Part shown: positions 1 through 6,522 of the stretch, piece after piece
Layout of the letters: the number at the start of each line of letters is the position of its first letter
How positions within the stretch are numbered: position 1 is the first letter of the stretch
Virus record (IMG/VR): IMGVR_UViG_3300021963_000385
Location: 1 to 34,388 of that record
DNA length: 34,388 bases
Strand: one strand, 5' to 3'
Origin: a virus
Position numbers and translations under genes: made by a program
The notes under the pieces: model-generated
What the model was told of the DNA's origin: nothing
Databases searched by the model: none
The model's input: the letters and a program-made list of their open reading frames with translations, nothing else

Positions 1-668
1 TATTAAATGTCGACATTAGCAATATTATAGCTGCATCTAAGTCTAATGAATTAAGTTTTGATAACTTGTACTTTTTTAATCCAGATCAGAATGATTTTCT
101 CTCTAACGCTATTACAGGAAATCGGCAGGAAGAACTTCCTCGTGATCCTGATACAGCTAGAAATACGACAGGTATCTCAGCTATTGGATTTACATTAAAG
201 ATATTGGATTACATTAAAAAAGCAGTTGACCAGAATATTACTCAAGATGATAATACATATCCTAAAAAAATATTTTTAAATATTCCAGAGGTTAAACATG
301 CAGATACTCAACCACATCTTAAAACATACTTAAAAAAAGAAGATTACGATACAATTTTAGAGTATGCTGTATCAAATGGATTTACAGTAATTAATCCATG
401 GGAACTGACATTTAAACAACAAGTTCTTCATGCAAGAAATGCTGAGGAAATACTTACAGTACCTAGTAGCAATGCTATTCATTCAATGTGGGGCGGGGAT
501 AAAAGTAGATTCATCTACTTCAACCCATATACTTTCCATTTCTTTGCTTTCGACTATATCATTAGACACTATGCAAAGAATAATGAAATAATTTATGGGC
601 AGTCTAAGGATCAGCTATTCATGGGGGCATTTAACCAGTTAAAAACTCTACATATTAAGCTTATATAG
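1..668 (+). CDS. GT61-like glycosyltransferase, 5'-truncated by the window
   Basis: The reading frame is open from base 3 to the TAG at 666-668 with no convincing start, so the gene begins upstream and only its C-terminal part (about 221 codons) is seen. The visible half resembles the C-terminal half of GT61 (DUF563) glycosyltransferases: a segment reading GFTVINPWELTFKQQ, then NAEEILTVPSSNAIHSMWG, which matches in order the family's Gf-iv-pe-lsf-eQ and HGsgl-N elements, with the HGSG motif degenerate. The likely role is transfer of a sugar to a glycan or protein in the host cytoplasm; donor and acceptor are unknown. It converges on the minus-strand gene at 671 with only two bases between the stops, leaving no room for a terminator. 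A GT-like fold is likely; activity is less certain because of the degenerate motif. Confidence 0.5.
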   Translation, partial: LNVDISNIIAASKSNELSFDNLYFFNPDQNDFLSNAITGNRQEELPRDPDTARNTTGISAIGFTLKILDYIKKAVDQNITQDDNTYPKKIFLNIPEVKHADTQPHLKTYLKKEDYDTILEYAVSNGFTVINPWELTFKQQVLHARNAEEILTVPSSNAIHSMWGGDKSRFIYFNPYTFHFFAFDYIIRHYAKNNEIIYGQSKDQLFMGAFNQLKTLHIKLI

Positions 669-670
669 CT

Positions 671-1978
671 CTATTGGGAGAGTATGTTTAATATCTCAGG
701 GTCCCGCTTTATTATATCAATTACCGTTCGGCTATTTAAATCAATATTATTTACCTGCTTGTATCTGATGCCCAGATCTTGAGCCATTGAGTAGTGCCAT
801 GGGTGATACTCCCCAAAGTTTCTTAAAACCTGATTACAGGCCTCTGAGAAGGCATCTGGGCTTATGTCACCAGACTCTAGATCTGCTCCAATATCCATAA
901 CCCTTTGGTTTACATCCAGACCATTTACTTGGAAGAATTTAGTCTTAATTTCTACTACATTGGATTTATATCTATCCATAAATATCATATTCTGCAAAGC
1001 ACTGCTAGATATGGATACAAGTGTCTTAACTTCACTAAAATATCGAATGTTCTCTTCTATTGAGCACCCGCCGACGCACTTGACCTTTTTATGGGCCATA
1101 TTATCATTATGTAAAGTTGTATACTCTATACACTCTTCTTTATGAAATTGAAATCCTGGCTCTATGCACTCAAATCCATAAGACTGTAAAAACTCTTCTA
1201 GCTCGTTTTCGTTATATATTCTTTTTGTTAAGACATCTTGCTCAATTAAGGCTTCACATATACTGCCGTACCCTTTATCTGAATATATAACCTCTCTAGG
1301 CATATCCAAAGAAACAATAGGGGTATTTGTATTTCTAAGCAGATATCTTGGCGTCTTCCATTTGCCAAACCACAAGCTTTTAGTCGCATATACTTTTCTC
1401 CAGGGCTCTACAGATCCTTTAAATAAGTATTCATTAATTCTTTTTAGATCATAGTCATAGTCAAGATTGGTTGCCCAAAAATTATCAACTTCGTAGATTG
1501 TTGGCTGATCATTAAAAATGTAATCTTTAACATTAAAATCAACCATCAGCCTTTCTGTAAAACTTTTGTAATACGGATCTTGTGGTGTAAAGGTTCCATC
1601 AATATGGGACCCTAGTAAAAAAATTTTTGAGTCTGTTAAATTTCTATCTTTGATATAAAATAAAGCTTTAAACAATCTATAATAGTATTGATGCCAGACA
1701 TGTCCAAATTGAGATATTAAATATAGCGCTGGCTGACTTAAGAAAAATTTTACGCTATCAGATAAATCTGTTATATGTTTATACTCTACCTTATCGTATT
1801 CCTCCCAGCATTTAGTATGGATATTTGGGCTTATATCTAATTGATGATGTGGGCAAGTGTTGGGGGAAGAAAAATACTCTTGAATCTTTTCGTAGTCTTT
1901 TGTAATAAATAAAACTTTGCCACCAAAAGTTACGACAAAATGCTTTTCTTTATAAAAAGATCTCTTATCAAATGCCAT
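671..1978 (-). CDS. GT61-like glycosyltransferase (435 aa)
   Basis: A 435-residue protein with no signal peptide or membrane segment. The C-terminal half follows the GT61/DUF563 pattern loosely: WRKVYATKS near residue 195 (family: vYisR), YGFECIEPG near 266, and then SIEENIRYFSEVKTLVSISSSALQNMIFMD, which corresponds to the Q-lf-a-iva-hGs-l-N block. The classical HGSG motif reads SISSSA here. It is probably a sugar transferase working with the two other GT61-like genes nearby. The ATG at 1978 has no Shine-Dalgarno; a TGC plus TATCAT extended -10 lies 6 bases upstream, so the mRNA is probably leaderless. Its promoter lies back to back with that of the sulfotransferase gene at 2017. Confidence 0.5.
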   Translation of the reverse strand: MAFDKRSFYKEKHFVVTFGGKVLFITKDYEKIQEYFSSPNTCPHHQLDISPNIHTKCWEEYDKVEYKHITDLSDSVKFFLSQPALYLISQFGHVWHQYYYRLFKALFYIKDRNLTDSKIFLLGSHIDGTFTPQDPYYKSFTERLMVDFNVKDYIFNDQPTIYEVDNFWATNLDYDYDLKRINEYLFKGSVEPWRKVYATKSLWFGKWKTPRYLLRNTNTPIVSLDMPREVIYSDKGYGSICEALIEQDVLTKRIYNENELEEFLQSYGFECIEPGFQFHKEECIEYTTLHNDNMAHKKVKCVGGCSIEENIRYFSEVKTLVSISSSALQNMIFMDRYKSNVVEIKTKFFQVNGLDVNQRVMDIGADLESGDISPDAFSEACNQVLRNFGEYHPWHYSMAQDLGIRYKQVNNIDLNSRTVIDIIKRDPEILNILSQ

Positions 1979-1984
1979 TAAACA

Positions 1985-1993
1985 ATGATAGCA
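1985..1993 (-). promoter_or_regulatory. Extended -10 promoter for the 671-1978 gene
   Basis: Read on the minus strand this is TGC followed by TATCAT, ending 6 bases before the ATG at 1978. Transcription would start at or next to the ATG, giving a leaderless mRNA. No clear -35 box is needed for the extended -10 class. Confidence 0.5.
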
Positions 1994-1998
1994 TATTA

Positions 1999-2007
1999 TG
2001 GTATAAT
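1999..2007 (+). promoter_or_regulatory. Extended -10 promoter for the 2017 gene
   Basis: TGG followed by TATAAT (2002-2007), 9 bases before the ATG at 2017. The expected start of transcription lies within a few bases of the ATG, and no Shine-Dalgarno is present. It sits 5 bases from the oppositely oriented promoter at 1985-1993, so the two polymerase sites cannot be occupied together. Confidence 0.6.
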
Positions 2008-2016
2008 GTTAGTAAT

Positions 2017-2682
2017 ATGATTCCTTCAAAATCACAATATGCACTAATCAATAGTTTTCCTAGATCTGGTTCTACTTTTTTGCACTCCGCACTGGATAAA
2101 TACCATGCTCAATTTACATTTGTAGAAGAAGATGAAGAATATCTTGATAGATACTGTACGCTACATACTGCGTCGCTTCCTCATGTAATTGAAAACCCAT
2201 TGATTAAAACTATGTCAATATTAAGAGACCCATACGATGCAATAACTTCCCTGCTATACACAAAGTATAAGCATATTGGAATGCAAGAGTTCAGACAAAG
2301 CGATATATTGTTTTATGCAAATATGTATTTAGAATTTACCACTGCAATTGAAAAAATGAACGGTTCTGAAAATTTTATAGCTATAGATTTTAATGAGATG
2401 ATAGAGAACCCATCTGCAGTATGCGAAAGAATTATAGCTAAATTTAATTTATACAGGAATAAACCTTCTAAAATTACAAATGAAGATCTTGTAATATTAG
2501 TTAAACAACAAATGATAGATTCTGGTCAACTATCTTCTGAGTCCAGAGGATCTGTAGAAGTAAGTTTTATGCCAGAGAAAAAAGATCCTTTTAGAAATAC
2601 ATTCTCTGCTTTGGTTAAGGAATCTAAAAAAGAAATTGATCCAGCTTTTAAAGCTTATAAAAAAGTTTTAAAGAGCATTTGA
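2017..2682 (+). CDS. Sulfotransferase-like protein
   Basis: A 221-residue protein with the two hallmark PAPS-binding elements of sulfotransferases: NSFPRSGSTFL at residues 12-22 (5'-phosphosulfate loop, family pattern PrSGTTwL) and RDPYDAITSLLY at 70-81 (3'-phosphate motif, family pattern RnPkdv-vSyy). A later FNEMIENPSAV resembles the family's yEdl-dP segment. The expected reaction is transfer of sulfate from PAPS to a hydroxyl of a sugar or other small or glycan acceptor; the acceptor is not visible. I prefer the ATG at 2017 over an in-frame ATG at 1972 because the -10 box at 2002-2007 lies between them. It is short for the family, near the minimal cytoplasmic single domain. Neighbouring GT61-like genes suggest a glycan acceptor. 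Confidence 0.72.
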   Translation: MIPSKSQYALINSFPRSGSTFLHSALDKYHAQFTFVEEDEEYLDRYCTLHTASLPHVIENPLIKTMSILRDPYDAITSLLYTKYKHIGMQEFRQSDILFYANMYLEFTTAIEKMNGSENFIAIDFNEMIENPSAVCERIIAKFNLYRNKPSKITNEDLVILVKQQMIDSGQLSSESRGSVEVSFMPEKKDPFRNTFSALVKESKKEIDPAFKAYKKVLKSI

Positions 2683-2693
2683 TAAAAAACATT

Positions 2694-2702
2694 TGATATA
2701 AT
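2694..2702 (+). promoter_or_regulatory. Extended -10 promoter for the HNH gene
   Basis: TGA followed by TATAAT (2697-2702), 8 bases before the ATG at 2711 with no Shine-Dalgarno between. It has the same layout as the other leaderless promoters in this window. Confidence 0.6.
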
Positions 2703-2710
2703 TTAGCTAT

Positions 2711-2992
2711 ATGAAGACTGAAAAGGTCTCAATCGCTAAGCAGAAAGCCTCTTTGTATAAATATATACGAGAATATAAGGAAAAACATCCTTGTGCCGAC
2801 TGCAAGATACAGTACCCTTATTATGTTATGGACTTCGATCATGTTCGTGGTAAAAAACACAAAAACGTTATGGAGATTGTTCCAACGCTATCTAAGTCTA
2901 AAGTAGATGAAGAGATAGCAAAGTGTGAAGTAGTATGTTCTAATTGTCATAGAGCTAGGACTCATATGAGAAAAATATCAAAAGCATCTTAA
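2711..2992 (+). CDS. Small HNH endonuclease-like protein
   Basis: A 93-residue protein with a zinc-HNH core: CADC at residues 28-31, the catalytic-type DFDHVRG at 41-47 and CSNCHRART at 76-84, where the two CxxC pairs would hold zinc and the histidines bind the metal at the active site. HNH proteins of this size act as free-standing homing-type or DNA-processing nucleases in many phages; which role applies here is not visible. The N-terminus is Lys-rich. The gene has its own leaderless promoter and converges with the minus-strand glycosyltransferase, their stops overlapping by four bases. It sits between a sulfotransferase and a glycosyltransferase, consistent with an independent insertion (moron-like), though no flanking repeats were seen. 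Confidence 0.75.
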   Translation: MKTEKVSIAKQKASLYKYIREYKEKHPCADCKIQYPYYVMDFDHVRGKKHKNVMEIVPTLSKSKVDEEIAKCEVVCSNCHRARTHMRKISKAS

Positions 2993-4149
2993 TCTTTCAA
3001 CCAGCCGTTTATATTCATAGCATTTTTTTCTTTATATATCTGTTTCCATCTTCTATCTTCAATACAAGATAAGGGCAAAGTTTTATCATCCATACAACCT
3101 GCAATAGGACTAAATAAAAAGAAAAAGTTTTGCCACCAACCGTTTTCTGCTACTGGAAGCATTATCTCATATATGTTTGTATCTTTGTCGCAGACAAACG
3201 TATTTACCAAACCAGACCCATGCAGTGCAACTACACTTCTAGTATTTAGCAATATTTCTAGCTGATCTATATAATTTAGCTCTTCCATGTAAACAACTTC
3301 GTATCCAATATTTTTAAAATAATTTTCAAAAAACTCTTCGTTATGGTAAGATCTATTGATAAAAGTTTTATGTCTTGCTTCAATGTCTTTAGCATCACTT
3401 GCATTTTTGAAGTCTTCAAAATATTTTTTAGTGGTTTTTGTTCTAGATATGTAAACACCTTTAGACTTGTTTTCTTTTTTAGTCAAGCAAGATAAAACTT
3501 TTTCTTTAAAACGCTCAATACCGTATCTTACAAAATAGTCGTAATTATAACTGTACTCAGATAAAATTTGCATTTTATATCTCTTATCTTCAGGCAAATG
3601 TTGTTGTACTACAAGTGGTTGAATTTTTAAACAAGCAGTATTAGCTTCCCACTTTTGTTTTTCTGATTCTTTGTACCATTCTGGAAGTTTTGACTTTGCA
3701 TTTACATAAACTTCTTCTGGAATCATCTTATGCAAGTCTACAATCATGTATGCTTCTTTAAACATAACACTTGAAGACAAAATGTTAAAGCATTCGGTTT
3801 GCGTTATAGGATAATGATTTGAATATACATACGGAATAAACTCTTGAATACTGTGATCTTTAATTATAAGACTTCCTCTTTTACCTTCAGAGATAAAGAA
3901 TGGAAGTATGTCACTATCAAAAGTATTAAGTGCTTCAAACTGTCCACATAAATCTGGTATAGCATGAAACTGATTGTAGTACCCTAACAAAAAAGGATAA
4001 GACTTTTCTTCAACTACTTTGAGATCTCCACCGTTATCAATTTTTAAGTTCTTGAATTTAATAACTTCTACAGAGTATGTTTTTTTATAATGACATTCTA
4101 CTTCTAGACTAAATGGGATATACTCTATGCTTTCGCACGAGATTTTCAT
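2989..4149 (-). CDS. GT61 family glycosyltransferase
   Basis: A 386-residue protein with the best GT61 (DUF563) signature of the three in this window: GVYISRTKTTKKY near residues 231-243, YEVVYMEELNYIDQLEILLN near 283-302, and VALHGSGLVNTFV near 307-319, followed by IYEIMLP. This order and spacing are typical of the family, which transfers sugars such as GlcNAc, xylose or arabinose to protein or glycan hydroxyls. No membrane segment or signal peptide is seen. I take the ATG at 4149, which overlaps the stop of the upstream dioxygenase gene as TGATG; a TTG one codon earlier is possible. The two genes therefore look translationally coupled, linking a hydroxylase to a glycosyltransferase in one transcript. 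Confidence 0.75.
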   Translation of the reverse strand: MKISCESIEYIPFSLEVECHYKKTYSVEVIKFKNLKIDNGGDLKVVEEKSYPFLLGYYNQFHAIPDLCGQFEALNTFDSDILPFFISEGKRGSLIIKDHSIQEFIPYVYSNHYPITQTECFNILSSSVMFKEAYMIVDLHKMIPEEVYVNAKSKLPEWYKESEKQKWEANTACLKIQPLVVQQHLPEDKRYKMQILSEYSYNYDYFVRYGIERFKEKVLSCLTKKENKSKGVYISRTKTTKKYFEDFKNASDAKDIEARHKTFINRSYHNEEFFENYFKNIGYEVVYMEELNYIDQLEILLNTRSVVALHGSGLVNTFVCDKDTNIYEIMLPVAENGWWQNFFFLFSPIAGCMDDKTLPLSCIEDRRWKQIYKEKNAMNINGWLKD

Positions 4150-4802
4150 CAATATTTATTTTTTTCGTAAAAATCTGCAACCTTAATAAATCCTGGCATA
4201 ACATATCTTATTGGCCCATCTCCAACATGCTTAACTCCATGGTTAAACTCATCTGTTCCAGGAAACATTATCAGTGATCCAGCTTTAGGCTTTATTTCAA
4301 AATCCTTGTTTGGCCAGAAAATCTCTCCGTCTGTGTAATCCTCATTTAGATAAAGAACTGCTGCATACTTAATACTTGGATCCGTATGCTGATCAGTATG
4401 AGCTTTAAGCTCTACACCTTTTTGCATTCTTTGAAAGATACCAAAAGATAAATGAAGGGTGGGATCTGACTTAGCAATCAAATCTGTAAGTCTAGTTGTA
4501 ACTGTTCGTGAAACTGGATAGCTTATAACTAAAAGATTCTTGTCGTCCCAGCCTCTTGTTATCTCATACTTTCCTTCAGCTACAAGATTTTCAACATCAT
4601 CTCTTCCAAACTTTTCCATACAAAATTTTGCTAGATGGTCTCTATAATGAACAAACCATTGCTCTTCTGGAGTGCTGTTGATTATATCCCAAAACTCTGA
4701 CAACTCTGAACTTGTTATAAAGTTTTCTACAATAAGAATTCCCTCAACTGGTTCCTTTGGATCGAAACCAGCGTCAATTAGCTCTTGCTTTAAAAATGTC
4801 AT
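4149..4802 (-). CDS. 2OG-Fe(II) dioxygenase, prolyl-4-hydroxylase-like
   Basis: A 217-residue protein with the double-stranded beta-helix core of 2-oxoglutarate/Fe(II) dioxygenases. Iron ligands are H135 and D137 (KAHTDQH) and H188 (FNHGV), and R199 is in place to bind 2-oxoglutarate. The strand YLNEDYTDGEIFWP and the KPKAGSLIMFPG turn are typical of the prolyl-4-hydroxylase branch. These enzymes hydroxylate proline or another substrate using O2 and 2-oxoglutarate; the substrate cannot be read. It has a leaderless promoter (TGA plus TACAAT, 6 bases before the ATG) and its stop overlaps the start of the GT61 gene downstream. It is one of six such enzymes in the window and the only one on the minus strand. 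Confidence 0.85.
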   Translation of the reverse strand: MTFLKQELIDAGFDPKEPVEGILIVENFITSSELSEFWDIINSTPEEQWFVHYRDHLAKFCMEKFGRDDVENLVAEGKYEITRGWDDKNLLVISYPVSRTVTTRLTDLIAKSDPTLHLSFGIFQRMQKGVELKAHTDQHTDPSIKYAAVLYLNEDYTDGEIFWPNKDFEIKPKAGSLIMFPGTDEFNHGVKHVGDGPIRYVMPGFIKVADFYEKNKY

Positions 4803-4808
4803 GTATAC

Positions 4809-4817
4809 ATTGTATCA
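4809..4817 (-). promoter_or_regulatory. Extended -10 promoter for the dioxygenase-GT61 pair
   Basis: Minus-strand TGA followed by TACAAT, with 6 bases (GTATAC) before the ATG at 4802. There is no Shine-Dalgarno, so a leaderless message is expected covering the dioxygenase and the GT61 gene. Confidence 0.6.
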
Positions 4818-4840
4818 AATATAATTTTAGCAATCCAGTA

Positions 4841-4869
4841 TTCACAAATACTGCTTTATTTAGTATAAT
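4841..4869 (+). promoter_or_regulatory. Promoter of the two-tRNA unit
   Basis: TTCACA (4841-4846), a 17-base spacer, then TATAAT (4864-4869). The predicted start lies within a base or two of the 5' end of tRNA-Asn at 4878, so the tRNA would have almost no 5' leader. Confidence 0.6.
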
Positions 4870-4877
4870 ATATTTAT

Positions 4878-4950
4878 TGGACCATAGCTCAGCAGGCAGA
4901 GCGGGAAGCTGTTAACTTCTAGGTCCTAGGTTCGAATCCTAGTGGTCCAG
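4878..4950 (+). tRNA. tRNA-Asn (GTT)
   Basis: A complete 73-base cloverleaf. The acceptor stem is TGGACCA pairing with TGGTCCA, followed by the D arm GCTC/GAGC, anticodon stem GGAAG/CTTCT around loop CTGTTAA (anticodon GTT), T arm CTAGG/CCTAG around TTCGAAT, and discriminator G, as expected for Asn. The 3' CCA is not encoded and must be added by the host. The tRNA-Arg gene follows after four bases, presumably on the same transcript. Confidence 0.93.
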
Positions 4951-4954
4951 CAAT

Positions 4955-5028
4955 ACCTCTGTAGCTCAGTGGAATAGAGCGAGACTCTTCTAAGGTCTGC
5001 GTCGCAAGTTCGATCCTTGCCAGGGGTG
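4955..5028 (+). tRNA. tRNA-Arg (TCT)
   Basis: Acceptor stem ACCTCTG pairing with CAGGGGT (one G-T pair), D arm GCTC/GAGC, anticodon stem AGACT/GGTCT around CTTCTAA (anticodon TCT), T arm GCAAG/CTTGC around TTCGATC, and discriminator G. CCA is not encoded. It reads AGA and AGG, the Arg codons that dominate the accessory genes here, such as the dioxygenase cluster. The tRNA lies two bases from the stop of the minus-strand gene at 5030. Confidence 0.9.
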
Positions 5029-5029
5029 C

Positions 5030-5521
5030 TTATAGTATATCTGTAAAATAGTTTCCATTAATGTAAATCTTAGATGCGGTAGTTAATGTATATGGACTAG
5101 TTGATGTTAAAGTAAATTCTCTTACTGGTTTAGGTGTTGGAGTATCTCCGCCAAGCCAATGTAAATCTAATGTCTGGCTTCCTGGCAAATGATCGCAGTT
5201 AAGTATTATGTGGTTTGCTAGATCTGGATTTCCTTGTGACGGATCATACCAGACCCACCCTGGAAAGTGGTTCATTGTTCCAGCATGTGGAGAAAAAGGA
5301 AGATCTACTTTAAGCTGACCCGTCCCAAAGTTAGTAACTGTAGACAAGTCTATTTGAATCCAAAAGCTAACATTGTATCCAGACTTTGAGTAGACTGATC
5401 CAGCTGTTGGGTATGTGGAATTTGTTCCAGTGAATGTCATACCTGTTGCAGAAAATACTGGACTCCAATGAATTGGAGGTTGTGGAGGTATTGGGCCTAT
5501 TCCTACTGTATTAAATGGCAC
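5030..5521 (-). CDS. Putative virion-associated beta-rich protein
   Basis: A 163-residue protein rich in Thr, Ser, Gly, Pro and aromatics, with no membrane segment and only one Cys. A Pro-rich N-terminus (GPIPPQPPIHWSP) is followed by alternating polar and hydrophobic strands and a tail of TLTSTSPYTLTTASKIYING. The composition resembles small phage fibre-tip or decoration proteins, but I do not recognise a named family. Its start overlaps the end of the 93-residue gene upstream by eleven bases, so the two are one operon and probably coupled. It is separated from the main structural cluster, next to the tRNAs. Confidence 0.5.
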   Translation of the reverse strand: MPFNTVGIGPIPPQPPIHWSPVFSATGMTFTGTNSTYPTAGSVYSKSGYNVSFWIQIDLSTVTNFGTGQLKVDLPFSPHAGTMNHFPGWVWYDPSQGNPDLANHIILNCDHLPGSQTLDLHWLGGDTPTPKPVREFTLTSTSPYTLTTASKIYINGNYFTDIL

Positions 5522-5792
5522 GTTCTATCACCAATATCGCTGCCGTCATTGTATTACTTGAACATACTGCGTAAAGTCTATTTAGAGAAGAGAACTCAAT
5601 TGTAAATCCTTGACCAGGATACAATTTATATCCGTAAGAAGATGTTGACACATTAGGAGATCCAAGATATATATATCCAGAGTCATTGTTATTTTGAACA
5701 ACAAGTGTGTAGCTTGATTGAACAACGTCTTCAAATGTTAAAGCTACAGGAGTACTTGTTGATAAAGTTACTGTTTTATGTCTAGTCTGCAT
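5511..5792 (-). CDS. Small beta-sandwich virion-type protein
   Basis: A 93-residue protein with the pattern SGYIYLGSPNVSTSSYGYKLYPGQ, then SLNRLYAVCSSNTMTAAILVIERA. This layout (an IYlG-p-VS turn, a PGq strand, RLYAV-s and a final I-V-E-A strand) recurs in many small phage proteins annotated as structural or hypothetical near head or baseplate genes. A role as a decoration or adaptor protein is inference. The message is probably leaderless: TATAAT lies 6 bases before the ATG at 5792, with TTGGAA 17 bases further upstream. That -35 box lies in one arm of a perfect 14-base inverted repeat (5816-5855), so control by a protein or by the overlapping small RNA is possible. Confidence 0.55.
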   Translation of the reverse strand: MQTRHKTVTLSTSTPVALTFEDVVQSSYTLVVQNNNDSGYIYLGSPNVSTSSYGYKLYPGQGFTIEFSSLNRLYAVCSSNTMTAAILVIERAI

Positions 5793-5798
5793 TCTTCT

Positions 5799-5827
5799 AT
5801 TATACCCTTAAATATAACAAATTCCAA
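5799..5827 (-). promoter_or_regulatory. Promoter for the 5792-5030 gene pair
   Basis: Minus strand: TTGGAA (5827-5822), a 17-base spacer, TATAAT (5804-5799), then 6 bases to the ATG at 5792. The -35 box lies within the inverted repeat 5816-5855. Confidence 0.65.
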
Positions 5828-5905
5828 TCAGAGGCGGATCCGATTGGAATTTGTTGCGCCAAAGCGCTGTATGGGGAACAAATGGTGGGATGCTACAACC
5901 CATAC
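5810..5905 (-). ncRNA. Candidate structured small RNA
   Basis: About 96 bases between two minus-strand genes, preceded by a strong promoter (5912-5940) whose predicted start falls exactly on 5905. The transcript would begin GTATGGG, which pairs with CCCATAC at 5875-5869 around a 23-base loop. One base later a GCGC-TTTG-GCGC hairpin follows (5867-5856), directly joined to a perfect 14-bp stem (AACAAATTCCAATC with its complement, 5855-5816) with a 12-base loop. The stem is followed by ATATTT, a weak U-rich tail that could end transcription. No ORF of note lies inside. Three helices packed end to end behind a consensus promoter argue for a functional RNA. No known family was recognised, and function is unknown. 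The alternative is an untranslated leader for the 5792 gene, although that gene has its own promoter. Confidence 0.5.
5816..5855. repeat. Perfect 14-bp inverted repeat
   Basis: AACAAATTCCAATC (5816-5829) and its exact reverse complement (5842-5855) flank 12 bases. It can act as the 3' hairpin of the candidate small RNA and also covers the -35 box of the promoter at 5799-5827, so it may be a terminator, an operator, or both. Confidence 0.8.
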
Positions 5906-5911
5906 TAAATT

Positions 5912-5940
5912 AGTATAAAACAGAGAAAATTCAAAGTCAA
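5912..5940 (-). promoter_or_regulatory. Consensus promoter of the candidate small RNA
   Basis: Minus strand: TTGACT (5940-5935), exactly 17 bases, then TATACT (5917-5912). The predicted start, six bases past the -10, is 5905, the first base of the first RNA helix. It is among the strongest -35/-10 pairs found in the window, and no coding start follows it. Confidence 0.7.
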
Positions 5941-5950
5941 TACTATTTGA

Positions 5951-6136
5951 CTAGTTTATAAGCTGTTTTGTAACTAGTAGGTCGTATACGTTTCCAAGCA
6001 TGTATTCGATGGATGGTCTGCTTTTTTCTTCCATCTTCTCAAGTTCGTCTTGAGGCATGCCAGAACCCTGAGCCATCATTCTATTGTCATTTAAGAACGA
6101 CTCAAGCATCATACTTACAACTTCTTCTTTACTCAT
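5951..6136 (-). CDS. Small protein of unknown function (61 aa)
   Basis: A 61-residue acidic, Met-rich protein beginning MSKEEVVSMMLESFLND with a helical, amphipathic look and no Cys or membrane segment. I do not recognise it. Its start overlaps the stop of the preceding 72-residue gene by eight bases, and it is the last of four tiny overlapping genes on the minus strand. Its stop is followed within eleven bases by the -35 box of the small-RNA promoter. Coupled translation is likely. Confidence 0.55.
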   Translation of the reverse strand: MSKEEVVSMMLESFLNDNRMMAQGSGMPQDELEKMEEKSRPSIEYMLGNVYDLLVTKQLIN

Positions 6137-6347
6137 TTTCTTCCTTTGCTCTAAATGCTGGGGAGGGTCCCAACAAAAATCCCTCTTTATGATATTCTAT
6201 CATTTTTTCTAACTCTTGACTAGATACAGTTTGCTTTGCCATAAGAAATAATATGTCATAAATCCTATGAAGCATTATGTAATTTACCATTGGCAAATTG
6301 TCTTCTATTGTACCTTCAACATTTTCTTCAGACACTATATTTTCCAT
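6129..6347 (-). CDS. Small protein of unknown function (72 aa)
   Basis: A 72-residue acidic protein with a helical middle (YIMLHRIYDILFLMAKQT) and no recognisable domain. The segments HRIYDILFLMAKQ here and GNVYDLLVTKQ in the next gene share a Y-D-L-K-Q pattern, so the two may be diverged relatives. Its first 19 bases overlap the end of the 64-residue gene upstream and its end overlaps the start of the 61-residue gene downstream, so it sits inside a tightly coupled operon. Confidence 0.55.
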   Translation of the reverse strand: MENIVSEENVEGTIEDNLPMVNYIMLHRIYDILFLMAKQTVSSQELEKMIEYHKEGFLLGPSPAFRAKEENE

Positions 6348-6522
6348 CCGAAGTTATTTCAAAAAGGACGTCGTTTAAATTTTTACCTTTAGATAGAGAT
6401 TCATCTAAATATTCCACAAATCCCTTTATTGTTCTATCCGCTATTAAATCTCTTGGAATATGAGCACATGGAATAACCATGGCAATTTTCATCAAGAGGT
6501 CTTTATTGTATGTGCTTTCCAT
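6328..6522 (-). CDS. Small protein of unknown function (64 aa)
   Basis: A 64-residue protein, MESTYNKDLLMKIAMVIPCAHIPRD at the N-terminus in two stretches, ending with LNDVLFEITSDGKYSV. It is probably helical, with no motif I can name. Both ends overlap neighbouring genes by about 20 bases in other frames, a compact arrangement that favours translational coupling and argues that all four ORFs in this run are real. The function is unknown. Confidence 0.55.
   Translation of the reverse strand: MESTYNKDLLMKIAMVIPCAHIPRDLIADRTIKGFVEYLDESLSKGKNLNDVLFEITSDGKYSV

Noticed and set aside
2711-2992. HNH gene as part of an intron or inserted element
   Set aside because: Neighbouring genes are complete and there are no flanking repeats or intron-like structures; it has a normal local promoter.
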